64,000 nucleotides of DNA from contig NZ_JAKIKY010000002.1 in assembly GCF_023349185.1 (NCBI RefSeq), forward strand, positions 310,001 to 374,000, in the 5' to 3' direction. Every line of letters starts with the position of its first letter. The stretch's first letter is position 1. The DNA is from Shewanella aquimarina. Lineage in GTDB: Bacteria > Pseudomonadota > Gammaproteobacteria > Enterobacterales > Shewanellaceae. The position numbers and the translations under genes are program-made. The notes below the pieces were generated by a model, which was given only the letters and a program-made list of their open reading frames with translations, was not told where the DNA came from and did not search any database. Below are positions 17,021-25,875 of the stretch, piece by piece.

Positions 17021-18463
17021 TTAAAAGGCGCTCAGGCTGAAGAAGGGGCTGGCCTGGGAGACCTTCTCCTTGGGGTTACTCAGGTTGGTGACAGTGAAGG
17101 TGATGGTCTGTTTCTGCAGCTTGGCGCCGACAAAGTCCGCCCGCTTCTGCTTGAAAACAGTCACCGGATAGCTCAGCTGTTCACCGGCCTTGATCAACAC
17201 CTGCTGTGAGGTCTCCTTGGCGAAGCCGTGGTTGCCTGTGTCATTGAGGCTGATAAGGTACTGGTGATCTTCCTGGGTCTTGTTGCGGATCTTCAGGGTA
17301 TAGCTGTTCTCTATGCGGCCATCACCTACCTCGCGGTAGAGGCTCTGGCGGTCGCGGATAACGTTGAGATCTATGCTCTGGTGACGATAGAGATCCAGGA
17401 CGAATACGCTGAGCATGATGATCACCGCGATGCCATAGCCGACAAACTTGAAGGAGTTAAAGCGTTTCACTTCCTTCTTCTGCAGCTCGTTCTCGCTGGC
17501 GTAGCGGATCAAGCCCTTGCCATAGCCGAACTTATCCATGGTCTGGTCGCAGGCATCGACGCAGGCGCCGCAGTTGATGCACTCATATTGCAGGCCGTTA
17601 CGAATATCTATCCCCGTGGGGCAAACATCGACACACAGGTTACAGTCGACGCAGTCGCCGAGGTCGGTGGCCTGCTTGCGTTTTCTCGGGCCGCGCGACT
17701 CGCCGCGGGCGGCGTCATAGGAGACGGTCAGGGTATTGGCGTCGAACATGGCCGACTGGAATCGGGCATAGGGGCAGCAGTGCAGACACATCTGCTCGCG
17801 CATCCAGCCTGCGTTGAGGTAGGTACACAGGGCGAAGAACCAGACCCAGGCGCTGACCCAGAAACTGGCGCTTAAGGTGAAAATCTGTGGATAGAGCTCG
17901 CTGGCCGGGATGAAGTAGGCGATGAAGCCGCAGCCGGTGATCAGCCCCGCCAGTGCCCAGGCGAGATGCTTGGCGCCGCGTTTAAGCACCTTCTCAAGAC
18001 TCCAGGGGGCCTTATCCAGGGCGTGACGCTTGTTGCTGTTGCCCTCAATCTGCCGCTCTATCCAGACGAAGGCGAAGCTCCAGCTGGTCTGAGGGCAGAG
18101 GTAGCCACACCAGACACGGCCCCAGAAGACGGTGACGAAGAAGAGGGCGAAGGCGGCGATGATAAACAGCCACGCCAGCAGGGTGAAATCTTGCGGCCAC
18201 AGGGTCAGGTTGAAGAAGTGAAACTCCTGGCGCTCCACATCCAAGAGGATCGCCTGGCGTCCCTGATAGGGGATGAAGGGCAACAGGAAGAAGAAGAGGA
18301 TAAGCAGGCTATTGAGGCCGGTGCGCAGACGCTGAAAGCGCCCCTTCTGTTCTTTTATGTGTATCTTACCGCGCTGCACCGGCAGATTGGTCACGGGGAT
18401 GGCCTGGCCCAGGGCGGCCTTGGTGGCGATTGGGTTCTCTTTACTGCTGAGATCTTGACTCAT
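17021..18463 (-). CDS. ccoG: Cytochrome c oxidase accessory protein CcoG (FixG/RdxA)
   Basis: A 480-residue inner-membrane iron-sulfur protein implicated in copper reduction for cbb3 oxidase assembly. Membrane segments are at about residues 48-66, 93-114, 167-190 and 200-220, with the CGYLCPQTSW motif between, CLHCCPYARFQSAMFD following, then two 4Fe-4S clusters CVDCNLCVDVCP and CINCGACVDACDQTM (about 272-305), a further membrane segment (about 333-352) and a C-terminal Ig-like domain. Unusually, no ccoNOPQ or ccoHIS gene is adjacent. A sigma54-type promoter lies 43-56 bp upstream with paired palindromes behind it, and the sigma54 activator gene is next door. Confidence 0.95.
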   Translation of the reverse strand: MSQDLSSKENPIATKAALGQAIPVTNLPVQRGKIHIKEQKGRFQRLRTGLNSLLILFFFLLPFIPYQGRQAILLDVERQEFHFFNLTLWPQDFTLLAWLFIIAAFALFFVTVFWGRVWCGYLCPQTSWSFAFVWIERQIEGNSNKRHALDKAPWSLEKVLKRGAKHLAWALAGLITGCGFIAYFIPASELYPQIFTLSASFWVSAWVWFFALCTYLNAGWMREQMCLHCCPYARFQSAMFDANTLTVSYDAARGESRGPRKRKQATDLGDCVDCNLCVDVCPTGIDIRNGLQYECINCGACVDACDQTMDKFGYGKGLIRYASENELQKKEVKRFNSFKFVGYGIAVIIMLSVFVLDLYRHQSIDLNVIRDRQSLYREVGDGRIENSYTLKIRNKTQEDHQYLISLNDTGNHGFAKETSQQVLIKAGEQLSYPVTVFKQKRADFVGAKLQKQTITFTVTNLSNPKEKVSQASPFFSLSAF

Positions 18464-18505
18464 TGGCTTTCCAAACTCTTGCTAGGGGAATTGCCGACAG
18501 CCAAT

Positions 18506-18519
18506 GCAAGTTGAGATCC
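18506..18519 (-). promoter_or_regulatory. Sigma54 (-24/-12) promoter of ccoG
   Basis: On the minus strand TTGGATCTCAACTTGCAT has GG (18519-18518) and GC (18507-18506) separated by exactly 10 bases, the invariant RpoN spacing, with TTGCA at -12 matching consensus. A start near 18494 would leave a leader of about 30 bases. The -24 element lacks the CAC of TGGCAC, so strength may be moderate. Confidence 0.65.
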
Positions 18520-18586
18520 AAGTTTAGGAGTGTTGTAAGTTATTGAAATAAATATAATTGAATCAGATTGAATTCAATTCCATTGG

Positions 18587-18596
18587 CGATATATCG
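18587..18596. promoter_or_regulatory. GCGATATATCG box 1 (candidate enhancer site for sigma54 activator)
   Basis: CGATATATCG palindrome in the context TTGGCGATATATCGTGC, about 95-100 bp upstream of the predicted ccoG start point. The second box is 18 bp away with the same left flank TTGGCGATATATCG. Confidence 0.6.
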
Positions 18597-18603
18597 TGCT
18601 TTG

Positions 18604-18615
18604 GCGATATATCGC
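18604..18615. promoter_or_regulatory. GCGATATATCGC box 2 (candidate enhancer site)
   Basis: A perfect 12-bp palindrome GCGATATATCGC, 110-120 bp upstream of the ccoG start point. Tandem palindromes at this distance are where AAA+ activators usually bind. Confidence 0.6.
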
Positions 18616-18643
18616 TAATTTGTATGAGATTGTCGTGAACGTT

Positions 18644-20092
18644 TTAGGCCGGACGCTTGATCCCCAGCTTGAGCATGCGGGATCTCAGGGTGCTGGCGGG
18701 GAGTCCCAGCACATTGGCGGCGCCGTTGGGGCCTGAGATACGCCAGTTGAGCCGCTTCAGGGTGCGGCGGATATGGGCGGCCTCCACCTGTTGCAGGGTC
18801 TGAAACTCCCCCTTGTCCTGAGGTAGCGGCTCGGCCTGTAGCGCCGGGATCTGCAGAATCTGACCGTGACAGAGTATGGTCTGACGCTCGATAACGTTCT
18901 GCAGCTCACGGACGTTGCCGGGCCAGTGATAGGCCATCAGGTGCTGCATGCCTTGCTTGCTGACCCCTTTGATCTTCTTACCCAGCTTATGGTTGAGGTT
19001 GAGCAGGATATCGCTGACCAATAGTGGAATATCTTCCAGTCTCTCCCTCAGGGGCGGCACATGCAGGGGGAAGACATTGAGGCGATAGTAGAGATCCATG
19101 CGGAACAGTCCCTGTTCTACCCGCTTAAGCAGATCGTGATGGGTGGCGGTGACCAGGCGTATGTCCACCTTGATGGGAGTACTACTGCCCACACGCTCGA
19201 ACTCCTGCTCTTGGATCACCCTGAGCAGCTTAGACTGGGCCTCGAGGGAGAGTTCGGCTACCTCATCGAGAAACAGTGTGCCCTGGTGGGCCAGCTCGAA
19301 CCGTCCCTTGCGGCGGCTGGTGGCGCCGGTGAAGGCGCCCTTTTCATGGCCGAAGAGCTCGCTCTCTAACAGGGTGGGTGAGAAGGCGGCGCAGTTGACG
19401 CTCACCAGGGGCTGATCGCTGCGATCGCTCAGGGCGTGGATGTTGCGGGCCACCAACTCCTTGCCGGTACCGTTTTCACCGTTGATCAGCACGGTACTGC
19501 TGGTATTGGCCACCAGTTTTATCTGCTGGATCAGCGACTGTATCGCCTCGCTCTCGCCCGAGATATTCACCTCCTGGCGGTGGCTGGCCAGCTCGGTCAG
19601 CAGGTAATCATTTTCGTTGGCCAACTTCTCCGACAGGGCCTGCACCTGCTTAAGCGCCTCCCTGAGCGAGGCCTCGGTCTGCTTCTGAATGCTAATGTCA
19701 CGAAATATCGCGACAACGCCGATGAGACGGTCTTGCTTGTAGACAGGGGTCGAGGTGTAGTGCACCGGAAAACTGCTGCCGTCCTTGCGCCAGAAGAGGT
19801 CGTGGCTGATCTCCCTCGCGATACCGTCGTGGAGCGTGTTATAGATGGGGCACTCTTCCTGAGGATAGGGGCTGCCATCGGCATGGCTGTGGTGGTGACA
19901 GTCGTGGATATTCTTGCCCAGCAGCTCCTCGGCCTTCCAGCCCGTCATTCTCTCGGCCGCGGGATTGATAAACACGGCGTTGCCTTCGAGGTCGAAGCCG
20001 TATATCCCTTCTCCGACCGCGTTGAGCAGGAGTTTGTTCTCGGGTAGAAAGTCCACATGGGCATCATCGACCCTTGGGTGTTTACAAGCCAT
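18644..20092 (-). CDS. PAS-containing sigma54-dependent transcriptional activator
   Basis: From the ATG at 20092 (AAGGAG 8 bp upstream; an in-frame ATG at 20134 lacks this) the protein has 482 residues. A PAS domain spans about 18-135 and contains an unusual CHHHSHADGSPYPQEECPIY insertion (residues 65-84). A coiled linker (about 135-170) joins the AAA+ domain with Walker A GENGTGKE (205-212), the sigma54-contact loop GAFTGA (252-257), Walker B GTLFLDE (271-277) and GNVRELQN. A Fis-type helix-turn-helix ends the protein (NGAANVLGLPASTLRSRMLKLGI). The His/Cys motif suggests a metal- or redox-linked sensor. It is adjacent to ccoG and matching palindromes lie before both genes. Confidence 0.92.
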   Translation of the reverse strand: MACKHPRVDDAHVDFLPENKLLLNAVGEGIYGFDLEGNAVFINPAAERMTGWKAEELLGKNIHDCHHHSHADGSPYPQEECPIYNTLHDGIAREISHDLFWRKDGSSFPVHYTSTPVYKQDRLIGVVAIFRDISIQKQTEASLREALKQVQALSEKLANENDYLLTELASHRQEVNISGESEAIQSLIQQIKLVANTSSTVLINGENGTGKELVARNIHALSDRSDQPLVSVNCAAFSPTLLESELFGHEKGAFTGATSRRKGRFELAHQGTLFLDEVAELSLEAQSKLLRVIQEQEFERVGSSTPIKVDIRLVTATHHDLLKRVEQGLFRMDLYYRLNVFPLHVPPLRERLEDIPLLVSDILLNLNHKLGKKIKGVSKQGMQHLMAYHWPGNVRELQNVIERQTILCHGQILQIPALQAEPLPQDKGEFQTLQQVEAAHIRRTLKRLNWRISGPNGAANVLGLPASTLRSRMLKLGIKRPA

Positions 20093-20232
20093 GCTCGCCG
20101 CTCCTTGCTGGCAATGCGCCTCTTGGGAGCGCAATCTTCAAATGTTCGCCTCGGAATATAGCTCGACATCCCAGGGGTGAGTTTGCGTCTATCTTAACCG
20201 GTTTTTCTGGTTGGCGTCATCAATCAATGTCG

Positions 20233-20242
20233 CGATATATCG
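20233..20242. promoter_or_regulatory. GCGATATATCG box 3, upstream of the sigma54 activator gene
   Basis: CGATATATCG, here in GTCGCGATATATCGTTA, 141-150 bp before the activator start. It is the only other copy noticed near these genes and suggests autoregulation, or regulation of the divergent TonB receptor. No correctly spaced -24/-12 element was found next to it. Confidence 0.5.
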
Positions 20243-20527
20243 TTATTCATTTTTGGGCCAACGAGTATGTTTGTTTTTCGCTATGCCTAGCCGACTATTT
20301 TAACTATCTCATTAGAGGTAGATGTTAGCCAATAATTGATTTTTTGAGTATTTCTGAACAATTACTCTAACCGGAATTGTTTAAGCTTTACTGACTAATC
20401 TATTTGGTTTTTTGCTGCCAAAACCGCATGAATGTTCAGTTTTTGGCCTGTATCACTAACCGACTATCGTCTAATTTAGATTAATTAGTATTAGCAATTA
20501 TTTTTTATTTGTTATAGAAGTGTAAAT

Positions 20528-20543
20528 GAAATGTATTCATTTC
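20528..20543. promoter_or_regulatory. Palindrome upstream of large TonB-dependent receptor
   Basis: GAAATG and CATTTC form an inverted repeat with TATT spacer, 44-59 bp before the preferred start. It is loosely Fur-like (TGA...TCA half-sites are incomplete), so its regulator is uncertain. Confidence 0.4.
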
Positions 20544-20586
20544 GCTCTGGGGAATGCCTGTGGTGATTCGCGTTAAAAAGGCGCGA

Positions 20587-23199
20587 ATGATGGCGAAATA
20601 TAAAAAAAACTATGCGGGAAATATGATGACAACACATAAAAATAAAGGTTTCGGCGTGAGTGCGCTGAGTTTTGCCATCTCTTTGGCATTGACAGGGTCG
20701 TTAGCGAGTACACAGGCGTTGGCCGATGAACAACAGGCTCAAGCGTCTGATAATATTGAAAAGATTGCTGTGGTGGGGACACGCTCTGCGCCGCGCTCTA
20801 TCGGCGATTCGCCGGTGCCTATCGATATCATCAGCAGCGATGATCTTAAGAAGAATGGTTCGACCGACATGATCGATATGTTGGTCACCTCTGTACCTTC
20901 TTTTAACTCCCGTGCTCAGCCTATCAGTGATGCGGCAACCCTGATCCGTCCGGTCAACCTGCGTGGTCTGCCTTCCGATAGCACCCTGGTGCTTGTAAAC
21001 GGTAAGCGCCGTCACCGCGCCTCGGTGATCGCCTTCCAAGGCGGCGGTATCAACGACGGTGCCCAAGGCCCGGATATCTCGGTGATCCCGAGTGCGGCAC
21101 TGAAACAAGTAGAAGTATTACGCGATGGTGCAGCGGCGCAATACGGCTCAGATGCCATCGCCGGTGTGATGAACTTTGTGCTTAAGGATGACGCCGAGGG
21201 TGGCTCTATCACAGTCGGTCAGGGTGAATATTATGAGGGCGACGGTGCCACCACCACCATAGATGCCAACGTGGGACTGCCACTGTCCGATGCTGGTTTT
21301 GTGAACCTCAGCCTACAATACAAGAATGCCGATGCTACCAGCCGCAGCATACAGCGTCCCGATGCAGCCAACCTGATAGAGCAGGGCAATACCTTCGTCG
21401 AAGACCCCGCTCAGGTGTGGGGGAACCCAGAGATCAAGGATGACTATAGCTTCTTCCTAAACTCCGGCTATGACATCAATGATAATGCGCGTCTATATGC
21501 CTTCGGTAACCTCTCTTCGCGCGACGTGGTCGGTGGCTTCTACTATCGTAACCCACACAATCGTGGCAACGTCTACTCACTGGATGACGGTGAGACCCTG
21601 TTGGTAGGCGCGATCAATGGCGATCCTTCTACCTGCGCCGTGGTGCCTATTCCTAAGAATGCCGATGGTAGCGACGGCAACGTACTGGAAACCGATGCCT
21701 ACCAGGCGATGCTGGCCGATCCTAACTGTTTCGCCATGAACCAACTGCGTCCGGGCGGTTATACGCCGCAGTTTGCCGGTACGGTAGAAGATAGCTCTTT
21801 CTTCGCCGGGGTGAAGGGCGAGCTGGGAGAGTGGAACTATGATTTCAGCGCGGGTATGGGTAACAACAAGTCGACCTTCAGCCTGAAGAACTCGCTCAAC
21901 CCGTCACTGGGCTTAGACACACCGACCGACTTTGAAACTGGTGCCTATGAGCAAGCAGAGACTACCGTTAACTTGGATTTCTCTCGCATGTTGACCCTAG
22001 GCAGCGTCGAAGATATCAGCTTCGCGACAGGTTTTGAGTGGCGTGAAGAGTCGTTCGAGATCACTCAGGGCGAAGAAGCCTCTTGGGTGGCCGGTCCTTA
22101 CGCCGACCAGGGCTTTAACATAGGCTCTCACGGCTTCAAGGGATTCGGTCCAGAGGCCGCAGGCAAGAACTCCCGTAACAATATAGGTGTCTATGCCGAC
22201 ATGGAAGCCTATCTGGGCGAGCGTTGGTTGCTTGGTGCTGCATTGCGCTATGAGGATTTCTCGACCTTCGGCGATACTCTTAACTACAAACTGACCGCGC
22301 AGTTCACGGCCACAGACGATCTCTCTTTCCGCGCCTCACACAGCACTGGTTTCCGTGCGCCTACCGTGGGCCAGGAGAACGTGGTAAACACTCAGACCTC
22401 TATCGTCGATGGCGATCTGATCCAGACCTTTATCGCGCCGCCAACGGATCCGCTATCGGCCTTCTATGGTGGTAAGGTGCTCAAGCCTGAAGAGTCTGTC
22501 AGTTACGCTCTGGGTGCCGTGTTTGAACATGAAAACCTTTTCGTGACAGTAGATTACTACAACATCGAGGTGACGGGACGTATCGCTCAGTCGAGCCAGA
22601 TCGCGGTTGAGGCTGATGACTATGATGCGCTGCGCGCAGCCGGTGTCGAGTTCCCAGAGTTGATCTCTGCGGTGACTTACTACACCAACGACTTCGATAC
22701 CACGACTCAGGGTATCGATCTTGTAGCCTCTTACGACACTCAGCTGTTGTCTGGCGATACCAAGTTTAGCCTGGCCTATGGCTGGACAGATACCAGTGTC
22801 GATAAGTACAACCCGAACACCACAGATGCGGGTAAGGTGCGTCGCTTAGAAGATGGTATTCCGGCTCATCGTGCGACGCTGACCTGGGCACAGTCTTGGG
22901 ACAGACTCAGCATGTCGCTGCGTGGTAACTACTTCGGCGAGTACTATGCGACCCACGCCGACGATACCTCGGATTGGGGTTCTGAGATGGCCGATTCGGC
23001 GGTGACTCTGGATCTCGAGTTAAGTTATCAGTTCCTCGACAGCTTGACGGTATCTATCGGTGCCAACAACCTGTTCGATCAGGAGGCGCAGAAGCTGAAA
23101 GACGGTACCCGTGGCGTGCTAGGCGCCGTGTACTATGAGAGTGGCCCGTTCGATTACAACGGTGGCTACTACTATGGTCGCGTGAACTACCGCTTCTAA
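20587..23199 (+). CDS. TonB-dependent outer-membrane receptor (large plug-barrel type)
   Basis: About 870 residues. I prefer the ATG at 20587 (AAGG 6 bp upstream); the frame is open to an ATG at 20554 and another candidate is 20623, which starts nearer the signal peptide GFGVSALSFAISLALTGSLASTQALA. IEKIAVVGTRSAPRS is the TonB-box/plug start, followed by VRG-like RPVNLRGLPSDSTLVLVNGKRRH and VEVLRDGAAAQYGSDAIAGVMNFVLKDD. The barrel ends with aromatic GRVNYRF. This plug type (SxxVLVNGKRRH) is common in Shewanella and Alteromonas and is used for diverse substrates including peptides, sugars and vitamins, so substrate is open. A strong terminator follows. Confidence 0.9.
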   Translation: MMAKYKKNYAGNMMTTHKNKGFGVSALSFAISLALTGSLASTQALADEQQAQASDNIEKIAVVGTRSAPRSIGDSPVPIDIISSDDLKKNGSTDMIDMLVTSVPSFNSRAQPISDAATLIRPVNLRGLPSDSTLVLVNGKRRHRASVIAFQGGGINDGAQGPDISVIPSAALKQVEVLRDGAAAQYGSDAIAGVMNFVLKDDAEGGSITVGQGEYYEGDGATTTIDANVGLPLSDAGFVNLSLQYKNADATSRSIQRPDAANLIEQGNTFVEDPAQVWGNPEIKDDYSFFLNSGYDINDNARLYAFGNLSSRDVVGGFYYRNPHNRGNVYSLDDGETLLVGAINGDPSTCAVVPIPKNADGSDGNVLETDAYQAMLADPNCFAMNQLRPGGYTPQFAGTVEDSSFFAGVKGELGEWNYDFSAGMGNNKSTFSLKNSLNPSLGLDTPTDFETGAYEQAETTVNLDFSRMLTLGSVEDISFATGFEWREESFEITQGEEASWVAGPYADQGFNIGSHGFKGFGPEAAGKNSRNNIGVYADMEAYLGERWLLGAALRYEDFSTFGDTLNYKLTAQFTATDDLSFRASHSTGFRAPTVGQENVVNTQTSIVDGDLIQTFIAPPTDPLSAFYGGKVLKPEESVSYALGAVFEHENLFVTVDYYNIEVTGRIAQSSQIAVEADDYDALRAAGVEFPELISAVTYYTNDFDTTTQGIDLVASYDTQLLSGDTKFSLAYGWTDTSVDKYNPNTTDAGKVRRLEDGIPAHRATLTWAQSWDRLSMSLRGNYFGEYYATHADDTSDWGSEMADSAVTLDLELSYQFLDSLTVSIGANNLFDQEAQKLKDGTRGVLGAVYYESGPFDYNGGYYYGRVNYRF

Positions 23200-23256
23200 T
23201 TTCGGAGTCCTAGGCGTTAGTGATTAAAATCACCAGGCGCTAGCAATTGAAATGAT

Positions 23257-23287
23257 AAGAAGGCTGCCTTGCAGCCTTCTTTTTTTG
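23257..23287. terminator. Terminator after large TonB receptor
   Basis: AAGAAGGCTGC and GCAGCCTTCTT around CTT, then seven T. It lies between convergent genes. Confidence 0.88.
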
Positions 23288-23300
23288 ATGCCGAATACGA

Positions 23301-23843
23301 CTAGCCGCGCGGAGGCAGGGCGCTGAGCAGATCATCGATTGACAGCACCCTAGGCAGTACCAGGCCGTTGGGCTGCGCCTGACTGTAGACGATGTTAAAG
23401 GGAACTCCATAGGCCTGGTATCTGGCCAGGTAAGCCTCTATCCTGGCGTCGCTCTGGGTAAGATCGCCGCGCATCAATAGCATATCTTTATTCTTTAGCC
23501 GCTCAACCACCACCGCCTGATGCAGTACCCTGTCTTTGTTGGCCTTACATATGTTGCACCAGTCGGCGCTGACATCTACAAATACCGTTTTGCCCTTAGC
23601 AACCCAGGCGGGGATCTGCTCTGGCTGCAGGTTGTGCCAGGTCAGTTGTTTATAAGCTTGGCTATCCTCCTTGGGGAAGACAAAGTAAGTGACGGCGGCA
23701 TTGAGTAGCAATAGACAGCTTAGGACGCCTAGCACGCCAATCGGGATATTCTTTCCCTGGCATCGCTTGTACACAAGCCAGACAAGCAGGCCAAATATCG
23801 ATCCTAGGGTCGCGGTGCTTAGGAGGAGTAGGTAAGAGCTCAT
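23301..23843 (-). CDS. Membrane-anchored thioredoxin-fold protein (DsbD gamma-domain-like)
   Basis: A 180-residue protein with two N-terminal membrane segments (about 3-25 and 35-54) and a thioredoxin fold with KTVFVDVSADWCNICKANK, the CxxC being CNIC (about residues 96-99). This is the pattern of the C-terminal domain of DsbD/ScsB without the electron-carrying membrane core. It may receive electrons from another membrane carrier and reduce periplasmic disulfides. The gene is single. Partners are not visible here. Confidence 0.8.
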   Translation of the reverse strand: MSSYLLLLSTATLGSIFGLLVWLVYKRCQGKNIPIGVLGVLSCLLLLNAAVTYFVFPKEDSQAYKQLTWHNLQPEQIPAWVAKGKTVFVDVSADWCNICKANKDRVLHQAVVVERLKNKDMLLMRGDLTQSDARIEAYLARYQAYGVPFNIVYSQAQPNGLVLPRVLSIDDLLSALPPRG

Positions 23844-24183
23844 ATCCTGGGATTCATCAATCTGTCTGAGTATTGGGCCTTAGCCTAACATGTCTGCTGC
23901 TTACGCGGGGACAATTGAACAAGGCGCGGATGAATTCATGGCGTGGAGCCCTTGCGAGGGACTCTCTTCTCCAACAGATTAAACAGATCAATAAGTTAAT
24001 GGCCTGACTTAGGTCGATGCCTGCGCCACGCGCATTGGTTTAGTTGTGTTGAGAGTATTAAAAGCATCAGGGGATTGAGGTATATTGACCTGCGCTGGAT
24101 TCGCATGTCGCCATCAGGTTGGGGCGATGTAACGCCTATTTCGTAGCGCCTATTTCGTAATTGTGAATGATAGAGGATACCGT
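23844..24183. other. Intergenic gap before LysE/RhtB gene with 14-bp repeat
   Basis: The divergent promoters of the thioredoxin-like and RhtB genes should lie here. At 24133-24160 the unit CGCCTATTTCGTAG is repeated as CGCCTATTTCGTAA, a two-copy 14-bp repeat. No ORF or RNA gene is evident. Confidence 0.5.
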
Positions 24184-24798
24184 ATGAGTTTTAGTGCCTG
24201 GCTTGGTCTGCTAGCTATCTGTTGTTTGGGGGCCATGTCGCCCGGGCCTAGCTTGGCCATGGTGGTGCGTCACACCCTAGGTGGTGGTCGAGCCAACGGC
24301 ATCGTCTGCGCCTGGGCACATTCCATCGGCATAGGTGTCTATGCGCTGGTGACCTTGCTGGGCTTGGCCGTGCTGCTTAAGCAGGCGCCGCTGGTGTTTA
24401 ACGGTATCGCGATTCTCGGCGCCCTCTATCTTGCCTATATCGGCGTTCAGGCGCTGCGCTCTAAGGGCGGTATGTCGGACAAGTTGGCGGCGGGTAAGTC
24501 GACGGATCTCATCACTGCCGCACGCGATGGCATTGCCATCTCGCTATTTAACCCAAAGATCATGCTGTTCTTTCTGGCGCTCTTCAGTCAGTTTGTGATG
24601 GTGGCCGATGAGCTGTGGGGTAAGTCGCTTATCGTGCTGACGCCACTGGTAGTAGATGGTCTCTGGTACACGCTGATCGCTTTACTGCTGTCGCACAAGT
24701 CTGTGCTGCCTAAGCTCAGAGAGAAGGCGGCGCTGATCGATAAGCTCTCGGGTGTGGTGCTGATTCTGCTGGCGGTGCGGGTGCTGGTGACCCTCTAG
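24184..24798 (+). CDS. LysE/RhtB family amino-acid exporter
   Basis: A 204-residue membrane protein with six segments. AMSPGPSLAMVVRHTLGGGRANGI is the family signature (PGP followed by GR..G), and NPKIMLFFLALFSQF is the second conserved block. I choose the ATG at 24184, preceded by AGAGG at 7-8 bp, over a GTG seven codons upstream. It should export amino acids or similar metabolites such as homoserine, threonine or lysine. It is monocistronic with a strong terminator. Confidence 0.9.
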   Translation: MSFSAWLGLLAICCLGAMSPGPSLAMVVRHTLGGGRANGIVCAWAHSIGIGVYALVTLLGLAVLLKQAPLVFNGIAILGALYLAYIGVQALRSKGGMSDKLAAGKSTDLITAARDGIAISLFNPKIMLFFLALFSQFVMVADELWGKSLIVLTPLVVDGLWYTLIALLLSHKSVLPKLREKAALIDKLSGVVLILLAVRVLVTL

Positions 24799-24842
24799 CC
24801 TCTATGGCGTAGCGCTTTTTAGGTGAGTAGCAGAGTAATACA

Positions 24843-24874
24843 AATGCGGCTAAGGGATCTCCCTTAGCCGCATT
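24843..24874. terminator. Terminator between RhtB and DUF3144 genes
   Basis: AATGCGGCTAAGGG and CCCTTAGCCGCATT with ATCT loop, a 14-bp perfect stem followed by GTTTTA. Confidence 0.85.
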
Positions 24875-24902
24875 GTTTTATCTGTTTATGCCTATCGGCA
24901 GA

Positions 24903-25232
24903 CTAGCCGTTGAAGACCTGTACGGCTTCATCTTTGGCGGGCTCTTGCTGAGCCGAAGGTGGATTGTCGATATGATCGTCTAAGTTATCGTTCAACATAT
25001 CCTTGTATTCTTTGGTAAACCACTCCAGCGCGTTGGTTTTCTCGGCCTTAAGATCGGCAGATTTCAGCGCTGCCTCGAAGGCGTTAAAGCGGGCGGCGGC
25101 AAAACGCAGGGCGGTACCTACTTTGGCAATATCCTGCTCCTCGGCACTGAGCTCGTTGGCTAAGGCGATAAACTTGTCGGCTAATTGAAAAATAGTGGTT
25201 TCTTTTTGCTGTTCTGACATGCGCATGCTCAC
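24903..25232 (-). CDS. DUF3144 family small protein
   Basis: A 109-residue acidic soluble protein. QLADKFIALANELS..DIAKVGTALRFAAARFNAFEAALKSAD and the EWFTKEYKDMLNDNLDDHI block match DUF3144, an all-helical family of gammaproteobacteria with no known role. The first Met residues MSMRMSEQ leave three possible starts a few codons apart. It is monocistronic. Confidence 0.85.
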   Translation of the reverse strand: MSMRMSEQQKETTIFQLADKFIALANELSAEEQDIAKVGTALRFAAARFNAFEAALKSADLKAEKTNALEWFTKEYKDMLNDNLDDHIDNPPSAQQEPAKDEAVQVFNG

Positions 25233-25338
25233 AGGTAGGTCAATAGTATGCTGGCATAGTAACGTAAATTAGCCGTTAATGAAGCATAGATTTAGAGGTA
25301 ATGGGATCTATATCGCCAATCCCTATAGGCTCGTGAGA

Positions 25339-25875
25339 TTAACTAGCGGGATCGCTGTCGACCAGTACGCGGCCATCCCGTGAATCATAGTAGATGCTGA
25401 GGTTCTGATTGTCGCTCAGGTGATAGCGACATTGATTCACACTGATGTAGTTTGCCTTATAATCTGTGCTGGTCTGAGCATCGCTGCGGGAAACGCTGGG
25501 CTCGTCGCCCTGAAAGACGGTTTCCCATACCGAGATACAATCTTCTACGTTGTCCAGCTGCGGCGAGGCCTCGTTATCGGTAAAGTAATGCTGCGCCGGC
25601 CAGCCATTGGCGTTAAAATCCATCTCGCCCGCCTCGCTGTCGCCGAAGGTCTTGAGGTTTTCCGCCGGCCCCGAGCCTATGCGAACGGCCCATACGGCGC
25701 GGGCCATGTCGATGCCGGACTTGAAGGCGCCGCCGGTGGCCTTGACGCTGGCCACTTGAGCGTCCTGGGAGAGGTTGATAAATTTTGGCAGGGCGGTGAC
25801 CGCCAGGATCCCTAGCACTATGATGACGACCACGAGTTCGATAAGGGTAAAGCCGCGTTTATGTGCCAAGGACAT
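25339..25875 (-). CDS. MSHA-type prepilin / pseudopilin
   Basis: A 178-residue type IV pilin-like protein. [21 protein letters not shown] is the classic prepilin signal (cleavage G/F, Glu5) and hydrophobic helix, and [25 protein letters not shown] is the MshA/MshB-like continuation. Two Cys in the globular part (in EDCISVWE and NQCRYHL) probably form the D-region disulfide. AGAGG precedes the start. It is isolated from any msh or pil gene, so it depends on machinery elsewhere, as a minor pilin or a spare major subunit. Confidence 0.88.
   Translation of the reverse strand: MSLAHKRGFTLIELVVVIIVLGILAVTALPKFINLSQDAQVASVKATGGAFKSGIDMARAVWAVRIGSGPAENLKTFGDSEAGEMDFNANGWPAQHYFTDNEASPQLDNVEDCISVWETVFQGDEPSVSRSDAQTSTDYKANYISVNQCRYHLSDNQNLSIYYDSRDGRVLVDSDPAS

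Larger units (their letters stand above)
20093..20586. other. Divergent intergenic region between sigma54 activator and TonB receptor
   Basis: Contains the third CGATATATCG box, a long AT-rich stretch (about 20320-20550) that should hold the receptor promoter, and the GAAATG-tatt-CATTTC palindrome. I see no RNA gene or additional ORF. Confidence 0.5.

Noticed and set aside
20104..20117. Sigma54-like GG-N10-GC near the activator start
   Set aside because: It overlaps the ribosome-binding site and its -12 part is CAGC rather than TTGC. Another near match around 20184-20199 has 11 instead of 10 bases between GG and GC.
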